DNA from: Phalacrocorax aristotelis
Lineage: Eukaryota > Chordata > Aves > Suliformes > Phalacrocoracidae
Reading direction: 5' to 3'
Assembly (NCBI RefSeq): GCF_949628215.1
Contig: NC_134283.1
Location: 23,786,975-23,850,974, forward strand
Length of the DNA stretch: 64,000 nucleotides
In this document: piece by piece, positions 12,554 through 24,343 of the stretch
Layout of the letters: each line of letters starts with the position of its first letter
Position numbering within the stretch: the first letter of the stretch is position 1
Notes under the pieces: model-generated
Databases searched by the model: none
The model's input: the letters and a program-made list of their open reading frames with translations, nothing else
What the model was told of the DNA's origin: nothing
Position numbers and translations under genes: made by a program

Positions 12554-13163
12554 TGTTGTGGTTTAGCCCCAGACAGCAACTAAGCACCACCCAGCCACTT
12601 GCTTACTGCCCTCCACCCCAGTGGGATGGGGGAGAGAATCGGAAGAGCAAAAGTAAGAGAACTCATGTGTTGAGATAAGAACAGCTTAGCAATTAAAATA
12701 AAACAGTAATAGTAGTAATAATAATAACACTAATAATATAATGAAAAGGAAAATAATGAGAGAGAGAGGAAAAACCTGGGGGAGGGGGAAGAAATAAAAA
12801 AGCCAAACAACCAACAAGTGATGCAACTGCTCACCACCCATTGACCCATGCTGCCCGTCCCTGAGCTGTGATCACTGCTTTCCCTGGCCAACTCCCCGCA
12901 ATTAATATGCTGGGCATGACATCGTATGATATGGAATATCCCTTTGGCCAGTTTGGATCAGCTGTCTTGGCTGTGCCTCCTCTCCTCCCAGCTTCTTGTG
13001 CACCTGGCAAAGCATGGGAAGCTGGAAAAATCCTTGACTAAGCACTGCTTAGCAACAACTAAAACATCAGTATGTTATCAACATTATTCTCACACTAAAT
13101 CCAAACCACACTATACCAGCTACAGTAAAGAAAATTAACTCTATCCCAGCCAGAACCATGACA
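12554..13163 (+). mobile_element. Solo LTR of an avian endogenous retrovirus
   Basis: A 610-bp fossil that starts tgttgtggttta and ends accatgaca, the TG...CA ends of an LTR, flanked on both sides by ggtt, a probable 4-bp target duplication. A second copy of the same family lies at about 21048-21632. The A-rich 'aataataataacactaataatat' tract and the 'gatatggaatatccctttggccagtttgg' block are shared by both copies. No internal region is present, so it is a solo LTR. The divergence between the two copies suggests moderate age. I cannot assign the ERV class with certainty. Confidence 0.85.
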
Positions 13164-15348
13164 GGTTTCCAGCTGGTGTCCATGCCTGCAGATGGGGCAG
13201 GGCAAGGCTAGGGGCATGTAGCAACCCTCCCTACTATGCTGATCATCAGTGGCTCAGTGGTCCTGCCCACCTCACCCATGGCAAGAGGTATGCTGCCAGC
13301 TTTGCCCACTCCAGGATCGTTGGTGCTGACGTCTCTGAGATGGGGGGATACCGTGGGGTTCACCTTGTGTCTGATTGGCTTTGTCAGTGCTGGCAGACGT
13401 GAGAACTAGAATAGAAATGAAAGGGAAGGAAGCAACAAGTACACATTGTTGCTCAGTCATGAGGTGAGAGAGGAAGACTTGTCTGTGGAGAGAGAGGAAC
13501 TGAACATCAGAAAGAGCAGGGGAAGAGATGAAGAAGTCCAGAGGACAAAGCAAGAGAGACACAGAGCCTGTCGCTTGTCATTCTTGTGGCTCTTATACCA
13601 CAAGAATTTCATTTTATGACACTCCGTCAGCAAATATCTTGTTGATGTTGCTGTTTCTCCCTGTGGGTTGGTTTCCAGATGACACCCCAGCTGTGCTTCA
13701 GCCAGGAGGTTCCACTGACTGGTGGAGAAAAGCTCCAGCAAAGACCCTTCCCTCCAGGAGATGCCTGTGGCTGGGCTGTTTGTGCCCAGCATGGGGACTT
13801 CAGGGGAGACCCACAGTACAAAGAGGTGCAGCCAAGTGTCTAGCAAGTGTCTAGCCAAGTGTCTGTCCCTGGCAGAGATGCCATGGGACTTTGGGAGCAC
13901 ACCCACCATGTAGAGAGGTGCAGGATCAGCCCAGGGGTGCACCAGTGTTCACAAATTCTCAGCATTGCTTGCTTTCTGCAACCCTCCTTTGGTCCTCAAC
14001 CCAGGAACATCCCTGCGGAGAAGCTCTGCTGTCCTCTTCTGCTCCCCACGCTGTGGTAAAGGCCATGTTGGGACCATGCTTACTGGTGATAGAAGATGGT
14101 CCCAGTAGGATACTGCTCCCCAGACTCTGTTTTGGGGAGGGCTGTGATGGTGGGCCCCCATCCTGCATGCTCAATTTGGGCTCCATCATCTCAGAAAACA
14201 GGAGGAAAACAGGGATGGGAGGATGGGGGCAGAAGAAATGGGAGGAGGTGGGTGGTGAAGGGTGGTCATGTAACTCAGGGACCTGGGGGTGCTGCATTTG
14301 GAGAAGGGACAATGTCAGGTCCAGCTTCAAAATGGGGCAGGGGGTGATTACTGGAAATACTGACAGGAAACTAAAGGGGAGGAAATGGCAGGTGGGAGCA
14401 TGTTTTGCTCTGAGCACGAATGAGGAAGAGCGGTGGCAGGCAGCGGAGATCCTGTGGGGAGCAACACAGATTGCACCCACGGAAGATGGGGACAGAGAGG
14501 AGACTGTGCCTGCTGCCTGTGCTGCCTGCAGCCCTTTGGCTTCTGGCCTGGACAATGCAGCTCTGGGGAGAAAAGGACATCCCTCCAGCTGGAGGTGGCA
14601 GGGGGATGCAGGGGGCCACCTGGAGCATCCCATCCCCAAAGGGCAGGAGCTAGGATCTGGGTGCTCACTGCCAGAGCCAGGTCAGGGATCCTGGCTCCTG
14701 CCTGGCTGGGGCTTGTACATCTCACATGTGAGCAACCAGAAAGCTTTGACCAAGCCCAATCCCATGACAAACTGCAGAAGTCTTCGGTGTTTGGGGTCTG
14801 GCAGGGTGTGTAGATCCCAACCCAGCCTCAGCTAGCACACTGGATGTGGCGGACATCACCCCATCACCCTGCTGTGATGGCAACATTGCCTTCTCCAAGG
14901 GATCCATTCCCTGGTGTAAACCAAAAAGGACTTGGGTGGTGTGGGGAGGCAGCACTGTGGGAAACCCTTTCCCCTGTGCCTGCCCATGCAGGGGACAGGG
15001 AACTACTGGGCTGCAACTTAAAATACTGGGAAATAGCCATCAGCGGTGCTCAGATGCATTATTTCGGTCCATCTCAGGGCCAAGAACACATGGCTGGGAT
15101 GAAACAGCAGGAGGAATCAAACAGCGAAGGGAGGAGAGAAAAATCAGCCTGAAGGGGAAGAGGGGGAAAGCCTGTGAGTGAGCACAGAGGGAACTGCCTG
15201 GCTGAGTGGCAAGGAAGCAAGTTTCTGGCAGTGTTGCAGCTTGCCCCAGCTGATCAGTTACCCTCACGCTGCAGGGAGAGACAGGGACCTCCAAGCCAAT
15301 CCAGACAGGCATCCAGCGTTGTTGCCGCGAGGCTGTCAGGAAGGCAGC
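13164..15348. other. Upstream flank of the Ig/ITIM receptor gene
   Basis: About 2.2 kb with no recognised gene. A 314-codon plus-strand frame at 13891-14835 and a 226-codon minus-strand frame over the same DNA have no family resemblance and look like GC-rich chance frames. The promoter of the receptor gene should lie at the right end, near 15.2 kb; I see no clear TATA box. Confidence 0.45.
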
Positions 15349-18300
15349 ATGGAGGTCCGGCTGCCCAGTAGCTTTCCGCTCCTGCTGCTCCTTGCCTGGC
15401 TGACTGTCGGTAAGTCCTCCTGTGTGCTTTCTTCTGCTCTGAACTCTTCTGTCTTTGTATATGCCTGCAGGAGGTTTGCGACATGGCTGCTGCTGCTTTT
15501 TTTCTCTCCTCTTGCAGCATTTAACCACTGCTTCTGCACCAACACCTCACCATGTGCCTTGCAGAATAGTCTCCCCTGCAATTGCCTTTGCCCAGGCTGC
15601 AGACTCTGCCCACAAGGACCCAGTTTCAGGTTCTGGGGCTTTGAACCAGCATCACCTTCAGCAGCAGGGAGAGAAAACAGTTGTGGGGGAAGGAAACAGA
15701 GATGCTTACAAGCCTGATGACTGCAAAGGGAGGTCAGCTTCTCATGGAGGATGCAGATATTCCTTAACACAAACCCAACCTGCCATTGTTGTTTTGTTGT
15801 TTTTTTCAGCAGGATTTGCTCACCAGATTTCACCCATGGTTGATGTGTCGGTAAGGTTAGATCTCATTTTGCAGTGTCTGTTCCAGACAGGCTCAAACAG
15901 CACTGCTGAGGAGGTGAAGTGGTTTAATACCACCCAAAACAATGAAGAAAATCAGAACAAAGGTGATGTGGAGATACAAAACGGTTCGGGTTCTGCCCAG
16001 CTTGTCTTCCTCAGTGTGAATGAAACACATACAGGAACGTATCTATGCAAGATGGAGAACAGAAAGAGTATGTCCAAGAACAGACAGACTGAATGCAACA
16101 GCCATGGTAAGATACACAAGCCCACCAACACCCACGGGAGCAGAGAGAAAGGACTGAGGAAGGGAGAGGAGAGAGAGAAGAGAGGGAGGACTCTGCTGAG
16201 AAGGTGTGAAGTGACTTCAGCTCAGAGGTTCAGGAACAATTCTGAAGTACTCCAGAGTGAGCATTAGGGGATGGGATGAAGCCAGAGAGGCTGTGGGGGA
16301 TCTACTACATTTTCTTTGTTTCTCTAGGGCTGACCATTTCCCCACCGCTAGCCCCTCAGTTGCACTTCACGCTCCATGAAATGCTGGAGCCTGATCCTGT
16401 TGGGTGCCAGAAGATGCTTCTGCCTAGGTTGCAGGAGGTGTCTTCCCCCAGTCCTCCCATTTTCAATCCTTCCTGAGAGAGAGAAATGCTTGTGCACTGC
16501 ACAGCATTGGGTGGCACTAAACAACATGAAACATTTCAATGTTCAGTGTTGAAGAACATTTAGCAGCCAGATTTGGAAAGGAGCATCAGCTGCTGGAGGA
16601 AAGGACAGTTGCTTCACTGTGTCTTTCATGAGTGACACGTGCCAGTGGGTTATGACCCCTGCAAGATCATATATATGACTTATATTTCACTTGTCACTTA
16701 TATTTTTGTCTCTTCCAGGGACAGCCAGCCAGCCAGAAGAGTCAGTAGTCACTGTGGAGTGTGAGTTCAAGATTTGGTTGGAGAATCTCACAGTACCTGT
16801 GAATTGGTACAAACCTGAAGATCAGGAGGCAGGGAAGAAAACCAACCCCAAGGCTCTGAAAGAAAACAGTACTAATCTCACCACACCCAGTGTGTGTGCA
16901 GCCAGCACAAGAATCTATGGGTGCAGGGTGTTTGTCACAAGAAAAAACTTGACAGACACTGGAAACAGCACGCAAGGAGCAGTTCCCAGTAAGTGGCACC
17001 ACTTCCATTTTCACGGGGGTGATGACCAGGCAGAGAAGGATGCTACAAATGAATGCTCCCCCCCAGTCCCCCCATGCGCCATTTCCCCTGAAAGCATCCC
17101 AGGCAATGGAGGAGGAGACCCAGAGCACGGCGCTTTTGGCAGATGCATCCCACCACAGAGTTGTTTGGCCATTGACTCCTTGAAATAGGACCTGCCACAC
17201 CCTCCAGCTGCAGCATGTCAGCCAAATGCTGAGGTGGCTGGAGCTGTGGTGGCAGGAGTGTGAGAGCCGGGGCTGTGAGATCCAGGTCCCTGCCCAAAAG
17301 CAGAGTGGGGAGCTGGGTGCCCTCTGCCTCTGGGCAATCTCTCACTCATGTCTTCCAGGCAGTAGCCCTGGGAAATGTCAGACCAAGATTAACAAGGAGA
17401 CTGGGACAGGTGAGTCCCCATAGCCCCATGGCTGCAAGGGTTGGGGGGAGGAGGGGTCCTCAGGGACAAAGAGGAGCAGCAAGGAGGGAAACACATCTTG
17501 ATGTTTTCCTGTGAGTGGGTGGGAGCTGTTGGCAAACTGGGGTAGGCACCAGTGGATCAGAGGCTGTGATGCTGGGAAGGTGCTCTGATACTCTGGCCAC
17601 TCTCCTGGCTGAGTTCAAACGAGTTTTTGGAGACTGTTCCATACAGGGTTTTGTCAGCACCCCAGGGCTGTAGGGGATATGGGTGTTTCAGAGTCTGGAA
17701 GCTCAATTTTGGAAAAGAACTGACCCCCCCAAAAAAAGGTGATTGCAGCATGCATCACTGTATGGTGGGATGGCAGCTCACGAGTGCCTCTGTGATTGTG
17801 TGTGCAGGATTCAACTGCCTCCTGTGTATCATCTTCGGCTTAGCGGTCGGGACGCTTCTTTACATACCGATAATTGGCCTTCTGCTGTGGCAGTGCAGAA
17901 GGAACAGAAAAGGTAAGGCTGAACCCGTGCCAAGCCTCTGTCTCCTGAGGGAGCTGGTTGGCATCTCCACCTTACCTGGTGGTCTGGACAAGCCCAGTCT
18001 TGGGAGATGCCCATCTTTGATATCCTACTGTTCCTGCTCACTCGGTGCTCCCTGCGTGAAACTGTCCTGGACAAGCTGTCCCAGTGTGGGGAGAAGGTTC
18101 ACCCCCTCCCTTTCCTCTGGCCAGTTGCTGGTGAGAACCTGGTTATGGCACAAGCCATGGTGCAGGTGAGACAGGCCTTGCATATCACCTCATTTCCAGA
18201 AGTGTCCAACTCAGAGCTCTTCTCCAGCACCTCCAAGGGCTCTTAAATCCTTGCCTCCTGCCCCTTGGCCATCTTCAGAGCCAGCCAGCTGCAGAGCCCC

Positions 18301-18940
18301 ATCCTCTCCTGCAACAAAAGCAGGACCAATGCAGATGTTTTCTTCATGTGAAATAACAATCATTATAATTATTTTAACTACTATTTAAACTATGTTTGCT
18401 TTTTCAGGAGAGTTCACAAGCAGGCAAATGACAGAGGGGAATCAGCTCAGCATGGTAAGCCAGGGAGGGCTTCGCATGTGTCACTCCCTTCTCCCTGTTA
18501 AAAAATCACTGGCTGCTGAATACCCATTTAAAGGATTTCAGAGTAAAATCAGCTTTTCTTTCTAAAAATATGCTCCTAAATACTTACTGATTCCTATTAA
18601 ATAGGGGCTTATGAGCTTCTGAATAGGTGGCACCTCTGAGCAAGTTGGATAATGTTTGGGCAGTGCAGATAGTTGGGCCAGTGGAAAAATATCAGCAGGG
18701 GAGATGCAGAAGGGAAAGCCAGGACTCCACTCATTGCTCTCTCCCTTGCAGGCAGCCCCAGTGACAGGGGCCGAGGACCTGACCTATGCCAACCTGAAGT
18801 TTGAAAAGAAGGGGACAAACCCCGCCTCCTCTGACATAATTTACACTGAGATTGCATCATCGCAACAAAAGCAGAGCTGCAGGGATGCCGGTGCTGCCAA
18901 TGCGGGGGTGGATGTCTCCCCCGAGGGAGAAGGCAAATGA
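15349..18940 (+). CDS. Two-Ig-domain transmembrane receptor with two ITIM-type motifs (unnamed)
   Basis: A seven-exon gene that splices to 339 aa: 15349-15409, 15810-16106, 16719-16988, 17359-17409, 17808-17912, 18408-18454, 18752-18940, each with gt/ag sites. Exons 1-5 end in phase 1 and exon 6 in phase 0. Residues 1-20 are a signal peptide (MEVRLPSSFPLLLLLAWLTV). Ig domain 1 has C43, W58 and C100 within NETHTGTYLC. Ig domain 2 has C134, W149 and C188 within IYGCRV, plus an extra C179. Nine N-glycosylation sequons are present. A short stalk (residues 210-226) precedes the membrane helix 231-254, which has no charged residue, and a basic stop-transfer. The tail holds LTYANL (Y289) and IIYTEI (Y308), both fitting ITIM. 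The likely role, inferred, is an inhibitory leukocyte receptor recruiting SHP phosphatases, with a tail layout like Siglecs or SIRPs. Ligand unknown. I do not recognise the family. Confidence 0.82.
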
Positions 18941-19594
18941 GGAGAAGGGAAGGATGAGCAGCTTGTTGTATGCCTGTCGGGGTCATCATCCCTGAAAACT
19001 AGGCATTAGCTCATAGAAAGTGCAATCTTTGTGACCAAAGCCACCTATTTACCCCCAAATGGCTGCACCGCTGGGCTTTATGTTCCCTTGGAAGAAGCCA
19101 TCTCTCACAGTGAGGACAGGGCTCTTCCATCTGGTTTTTCCCTTGCCTTCCCACAGACCCAAGCACCGCCAAGCCTCAGCAACTCCTTTCACAGTCTCCA
19201 GTCACTGCTGGGCTCTTCTAGCAACTTGCTCCGTGTTTCAGTGATGTCACCATGCGCTGCATGGCAACCATGGTCCAGGAAGCACTTGATGTCCCCTTGG
19301 TGCTGGACATGCTGGGTGGGGTGATCATGAAAAGCTCCTGTCAGTGCTGGAAAAGTCCTGGAGCAATTTTCTGGATTTTCTCCGGAGCCAGCACCTGCAG
19401 TAACATGGGTTGACCTTGCTCTGGTTCACTCTCTCAAAGCACAAGGAGCAAGGATGGAAAGGCATTGTTTGCTTTGCAGAGGTACAATGCAGGTGCTGCT
19501 GCAGTGTTCTGTGTAGATCTGCTTCCTACTGGGAGTGGACAGGTGTCCACATGCATGTAGAGCTTTCCTGTAATTTGGAAAAAAAAAAGAGGAA

Positions 19595-19600
19595 AATAAA
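19595..19600 (+). terminator. Polyadenylation signal of the Ig/ITIM receptor gene
   Basis: AATAAA 655 nt after the stop codon, in an A-rich stretch. It is the first canonical signal downstream on the plus strand, which implies a 3'UTR of about 0.68 kb. Confidence 0.55.
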
Positions 19601-19619
19601 AAGCAATGGTTTTGCCCTC

Positions 19620-20511
19620 AGTGTTTCCAGTTTTGTACTACTGATGGACCCAGCTGAAGTCCATCAGGAATAGTCACCAAACCCTAGAGGCTCTTTTTTC
19701 CCTACTCAGTCCAGTTTCAGAGCAGCTACCTGTGGGAGACATCTCCAAAGCAGTGGCAGTGGAGCTCCCATTGTCCTGGGGACAGAGCTCAGGTCACGCA
19801 TGGCCAGGAAGACACAGGCAAGGGCTACAGAAAGGGAAAAATTGGGGCGGGGGGCGGAATCCTAAATATATGGGGGGAGCCACCAGTGGAAAAGGGGGTG
19901 GGATGTGAGTGTCAAAATGTTGAACTTTGGATGCATCAGGGTTGCTGGGGGATGCTGCCCATGGATGCAGAGCAGAACCAGGCTCAACTGAAGTGTAGGA
20001 CATCCTTGCCAGCCTCCACCTGGGTACCTGCAACCATGGAGGAGGAGGAAGAGGAGCAGGTAGAGGAGGAGGAAGATCTCTAGTGGTGCCCCAGCTCAGA
20101 AAGGGAAGGCCTAAGTTAAATGGGCAGGTATGAAACGCAGCCAAATCTCAGCAGCAGCTCCTGAAGGAGCTGGAAGATGAACTGGATTTTTAAGGAAATG
20201 TGCAGGTCTTCTCCTGGCTGCAGAAAGGAAGCAAGATGAAGGAATGAGCAGGATGAGGGAACATCTCACTTCCCATTGCTCCTGGGGGACCGTTTCCAAC
20301 CTATGTGCCTGGAGGTCCATGCGATTTGGCTTAAAGCAGACACTGCTCATCCATGGCTCCCACCCTATCCTTATGGCAAGGAGACCCAGTGCTCGCACTT
20401 GTATGGAACATGAGGGCGGCCATCCCGCACCCTCCTGACATGGGGCTGAAGCAGACGGGGAGGCTGGGGTGGGACAGAAGACCAACAAGGGATTAGCAGG
20501 GGTCTGCTGGC
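19620..20511. other. Intergenic, no gene recognised
   Basis: About 0.9 kb with a short (gga)-rich patch near 20037-20082 and no protein-like frame. Confidence 0.5.
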
Positions 20512-20942
20512 CACCTTTTGGTTGACAGCCAGCTGAACATGAGCCAGCAGTGTGCCCAGGTGGCCAAGAAGGCCAACAGCATCCTGGCTTGTATCAAGAA
20601 TAGTGTGCTCAGCAGGAGCAGGGAAGTTATTGTGCCCCTGTACGTGGCACTGGTGAGGCCACACCTTGAATACTGTGTTTAGTTTTGGGCCCCTCAGTAC
20701 AAGAAGGATATTGAGGTGCTGGAGCATGTCCAGAGAAGGGCAACAAAGCTGGTGAAGGGTCTAGAGCACAAGTCCTACAAGGAGCAGCTGAGGGAACTGG
20801 GGCTTTTTTAGCCTGGGGAAAAGGAGGCTGAGGAGAGACCTTTTTGCTCTTTACAACTACCTGAAAGGAAGTTGTAGTGATGTGGATGTTGGTCTCTTCT
20901 CCCAAGTAACAAGCAATAGGATGAGAGGAAATGGCCTCAACT
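20512..20942 (+). mobile_element. CR1 LINE fragment (3' part of the RT frame)
   Basis: Begins ttgacagccagctgaacatg and runs to ggatgagaggaaatggcctcaa. It lacks both the upstream RT and the real CR1 3' end. It is closely similar, in the same orientation, to about 23716-24130 in the next CR1, forming a direct repeat about 3.2 kb apart. Confidence 0.9.
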
Positions 20943-23900
20943 GCCAGGGCTGGGGGTGAAACTGATAGCCCAGCTCAAGTGCATCTGCACTAATGCAGGC
21001 AGCACGGGCAGCAAACAGGGCGAGCTGGAAGCCATTGTGCATTGGGGTAATGTGGTTTACCCCAGTCAGCAACTCAGCCCTACACAGCCACTCGCTCACT
21101 CCTCCACCAGCAGGATAGGGGAGAGAATTGGAAGGGTAAAAGTAAGAAAACTCGTGGGTTGAGATAGGAAGAGTTTAATAATTAAAATAAAGCAAAAATA
21201 ATAACAACAACAATAATAATATAATGGAAAGAAAAATAACAAGAGAGAGCGTCAAAACCAGGTGGGAGGGGGGAAAGGGAATAAACAACCAAAACAAACA
21301 ACATGTGATTCAACCGCTCACCACCCACTGACCCAACACCACCCTGGAGCCACAACCACTCCACCCTGCGCCAATTCCCCCAGTTAATATACTGGTCATG
21401 TTGTCATATGATATAGAATATCCCATTGGCCAGTTTGGGTCAGCTGTCTTGGCTGTGGCCCTCACGGCTTCTTGTGCAGGTGGCAGAGCATGGGAAGCTG
21501 GAAAGGTCCCTAACTCCTATAGGTGCTACTTAGCAACACTTAGCCACTACTTAAAAACAACTAAAACATCAACTTGGCACTATGCCAGCTACAGGCAAGA
21601 AAATTAACTCTATCCCAGCCAAAACCAGCACAGATAACTATGACTCAGTCACCATCACAGAGACATGGTGGGATGACTCTCATGACTGGAGTGCTGCAAT
21701 GGATGGCTATAAGCTCTTCAGAAGGGATAGGCAAGGAAGGGGAGGCAGTGGTGTGGCTTTATATGTTAGGGAGTGCTTTCATTGCCTAGAGCTTAACGAT
21801 AGTGATGATAAGGTTGCGTGCTTATGGGTAAGGATGGAAGGCCAACAAGGCAGATATCCTGCTAGGAGTCTGTTATAGACCACCCAACCAGGATGAAGAG
21901 ACAGATTAAGTGTTCTACAAGCACCTGGTGGAAGTATCACAATGGGTTGCCCTTGTTCTAGTGGGGGACTTTAATATACCAGATGCCTGCTGGAAATATA
22001 ACACAGCAAAGAAGAAACAGTCTGGGAGGTTCCTGGATTGTGTGGAGGACACTTCCTGACACAGCTAGTAAGTGAGCCTACCTGGACAGGTGCCTCGTTT
22101 GACCTGCTGTCAAAGAGAAGGACTGGTGGGACATGGGGCAGTTGGAGGCCGTCTTGGTCTTAGCGACCACGGATATGATTGAGTTTTCAATTCTTGGTGA
22201 AGTAAAGAGGGGGGTCAGCAGAACCACTACCATGGCCTTCTGTATGGCAGACTTTGGCTTGTTCAGGGCACTGGTTGGGAGAGTCCCTTAGGAGGAAGTC
22301 CTGAAGGGCAAAGGGGTCTGGGAAGGCTGGGCTTTCTTTAAGAAGGAAGTCTTGCAGGCACAGGAGCAGGCTGTCCCCAAGTGCTGCAAGACGAACCAGT
22401 GGGGAAGACGACCAGCCAGGTTGAACAGGGAGCTTCTGCTGACGCTTAGCAAAAAAAGGAGAGTCTAACACTTTTGGAGGAAGGGGCAGGCAACTCAAGA
22501 AGAGTACAGAGACCTTGTTAGGACTTGCAGAGAGAAAATTAAACAAGCAAAAACCTAGCTCGAACTCAACCTGGCTACTGTTGTAAGGGATAACAAATAA
22601 TATTTTTACAAATGCATTACCAACAAAAAGAGAACCAAAGAGAATCTCTATCCTTTATTGGATGCGGAAGGGAATGTTGCCACTGAGGATGAGGAAAAGG
22701 CCTTCTTTGCCTCAGTCTTTAACCATCAGACCAGTTATCCCAGGGGTATTCAGCCTCCTGAGCTGGAAGGCAGGGACAGGGAGTGGAATAACCCCCATAA
22801 TCCAGGAGGAAGCAGTTTATGACCTGATGAGCCACCTGGACACTCACAAGTCTATGGGGCCAGATGGGATCCACCCAAGGACACTGAGGGAGCTGGCAGA
22901 AGAGCTTGCCAAGCCACTCTCCATCATTTGTCAGCAGTCCTGGTTAACAGGGGAGGTCCCAGAAGACTGGAGGCTTGCTGATGTGACACCTATCTACAAG
23001 AAGGGCTGGAAGGAGATCTGGGGAACCACAGGCATGTCAGCCTGACCTTGGTACCAGGGAAGATTATGGAGCAAAACATCTTGAGCAAGTGCAGGACAAA
23101 CAGGGGATCAGGCCCAGCCAGCATGGGTTTATGAAAGGCAGGTCCTGCCTGAACAACCTGATCTCCTTCTACGACCAGGTGACTCACCTGATGATTGAGG
23201 GAAAGGCTGTGGATGTTATCTACCTGGACTTTAGCAAAGCCTTTGACACTGTCTCCCACAGCATTCTCCTAAAGAAGCTGGCTGCTCATGGCTTGGATGG
23301 GTGTATTCTTCACTGGGTGAAAAACTGGCTGGATGGCCGAGCCCAGAGAGTTGTAGTGAACGGAGCTAAATCCAGTTGGTGGCCGTTCACAAGTGGCGTT
23401 CCCCAGGGCTCAGTGTTGGGGCCAGTCTTGTTTAATATCTTTACCAATGATCTGGATGAGGTGATTGAGTGCACCCTCAGTAGGTTTGCAGACGACACCA
23501 AGTTGGGTGGGAGTGTTGATCTGCTTGAGGGAAAGAAGGCTCTGCAGAGGGACCTGGACAGGCTGGATCAATAGGCCAAGCACAACTGGGTGAGGTTTAA
23601 CAAGGCCAAGTAGCAGGTCCTGCGCTTGGGTCACAACAACCCATGCAATGCTACAGGCTTAGGGAGGACTGTCTGGAAAGCTGCCTGGCGGAGAAGGATC
23701 TGGGGCTGTTGGTTGACAGCCAGCTGAACATGAGCCAGCAGTGTGCCCAGGTGGCCAAGAAGGCCAACAGCATCCTGGCTTGTATCAGGAATAGTGTGGC
23801 CAGCAGAAGTAGGGCAGTGATCGTGCCCCTGTACTGGGCACTGGTGGGGCCACACCTTGAATACTGTGTTTAGTTTTGGGCCCCTCAGAACAAGATGGAC

Positions 23901-24343
23901 ACTGAGGTGCTGGAGCATGTCCAGAGAAGGGTGATAAAGTTGGTGAAGAGTCTGGAAAGCAGATCTTATGAGGAGCGGCTGAGGGAGCTGGGGTTTTTTA
24001 GTCTGGAGAAGAAGAGGCTGAAGGGAGACCTTATCACTCTCTACAACTACCTGAAAGGTGGTTGTAGCGAGGTGGATGTTGGTCTCTTCTCCCAAGTCAC
24101 TAGTGGTAGGATGAGAGGAAATGGCCTCAAGCTGCGTCAGGGGAGGTTTAGATTGGATGTTAGGAAAAATTTCTTCACTAAAAGATTGTCAAGCACTGGA
24201 ACAGGCTGCCCAGTGAAGTGGTTGAGTCACCTGTGACGCCTGGGGACATGGTTTAGTGGTGGACTTGGCAGTGCGAGGTTAACGGTTGGACTTGGTGATC
24301 TTAAGGGTCTTTTCCAACCTAAATGATGCTATGATTCTATATA
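20943..24343 (+). mobile_element. CR1 LINE with endonuclease and RT, split by a solo LTR
   Basis: Plus-strand CR1. The start of the endonuclease (QLKCICTNAGSTGSKQGELE) is visible at about 20973-21035. An LTR insertion follows, and the frame resumes at about 21633 with VTITETWWDDSHDWS. The RT carries [13 protein letters not shown] (about 23216-23255) and [13 protein letters not shown] near 23482-23520, then the [18 protein letters not shown] end region. The element closes at gatgctatgattctat near 24343. It carries in-frame stops and frame changes, so it is a dead copy, although the stretch 23089-23574 is one long open RT segment. Confidence 0.94.
21048..21632 (+). mobile_element. Solo LTR nested inside a CR1
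   Basis: A fossil of the same family as the LTR at 12554-13163. It starts near tgtggtttacccc and ends near ccagcaca, with the same A-rich centre and the 'gatatagaatatcccattggccagtttgg' block. It splits the CR1 endonuclease region, so it is younger than that CR1. No internal retroviral part is present. Exact ends and target duplication are not clear by eye. Confidence 0.85.

Noticed and set aside
13891-14835. 314-codon plus-strand frame upstream of the receptor gene
   Set aside because: No family resemblance, no splice context, and a 226-codon frame opposes it on the other strand; probably chance in GC-rich DNA.
16276-16476. Possible extra exon between the two Ig exons (acceptor tttctctag at about 16327)
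   Set aside because: The frame after it has no Ig features, and the flanking phase-1 exons join perfectly without it.
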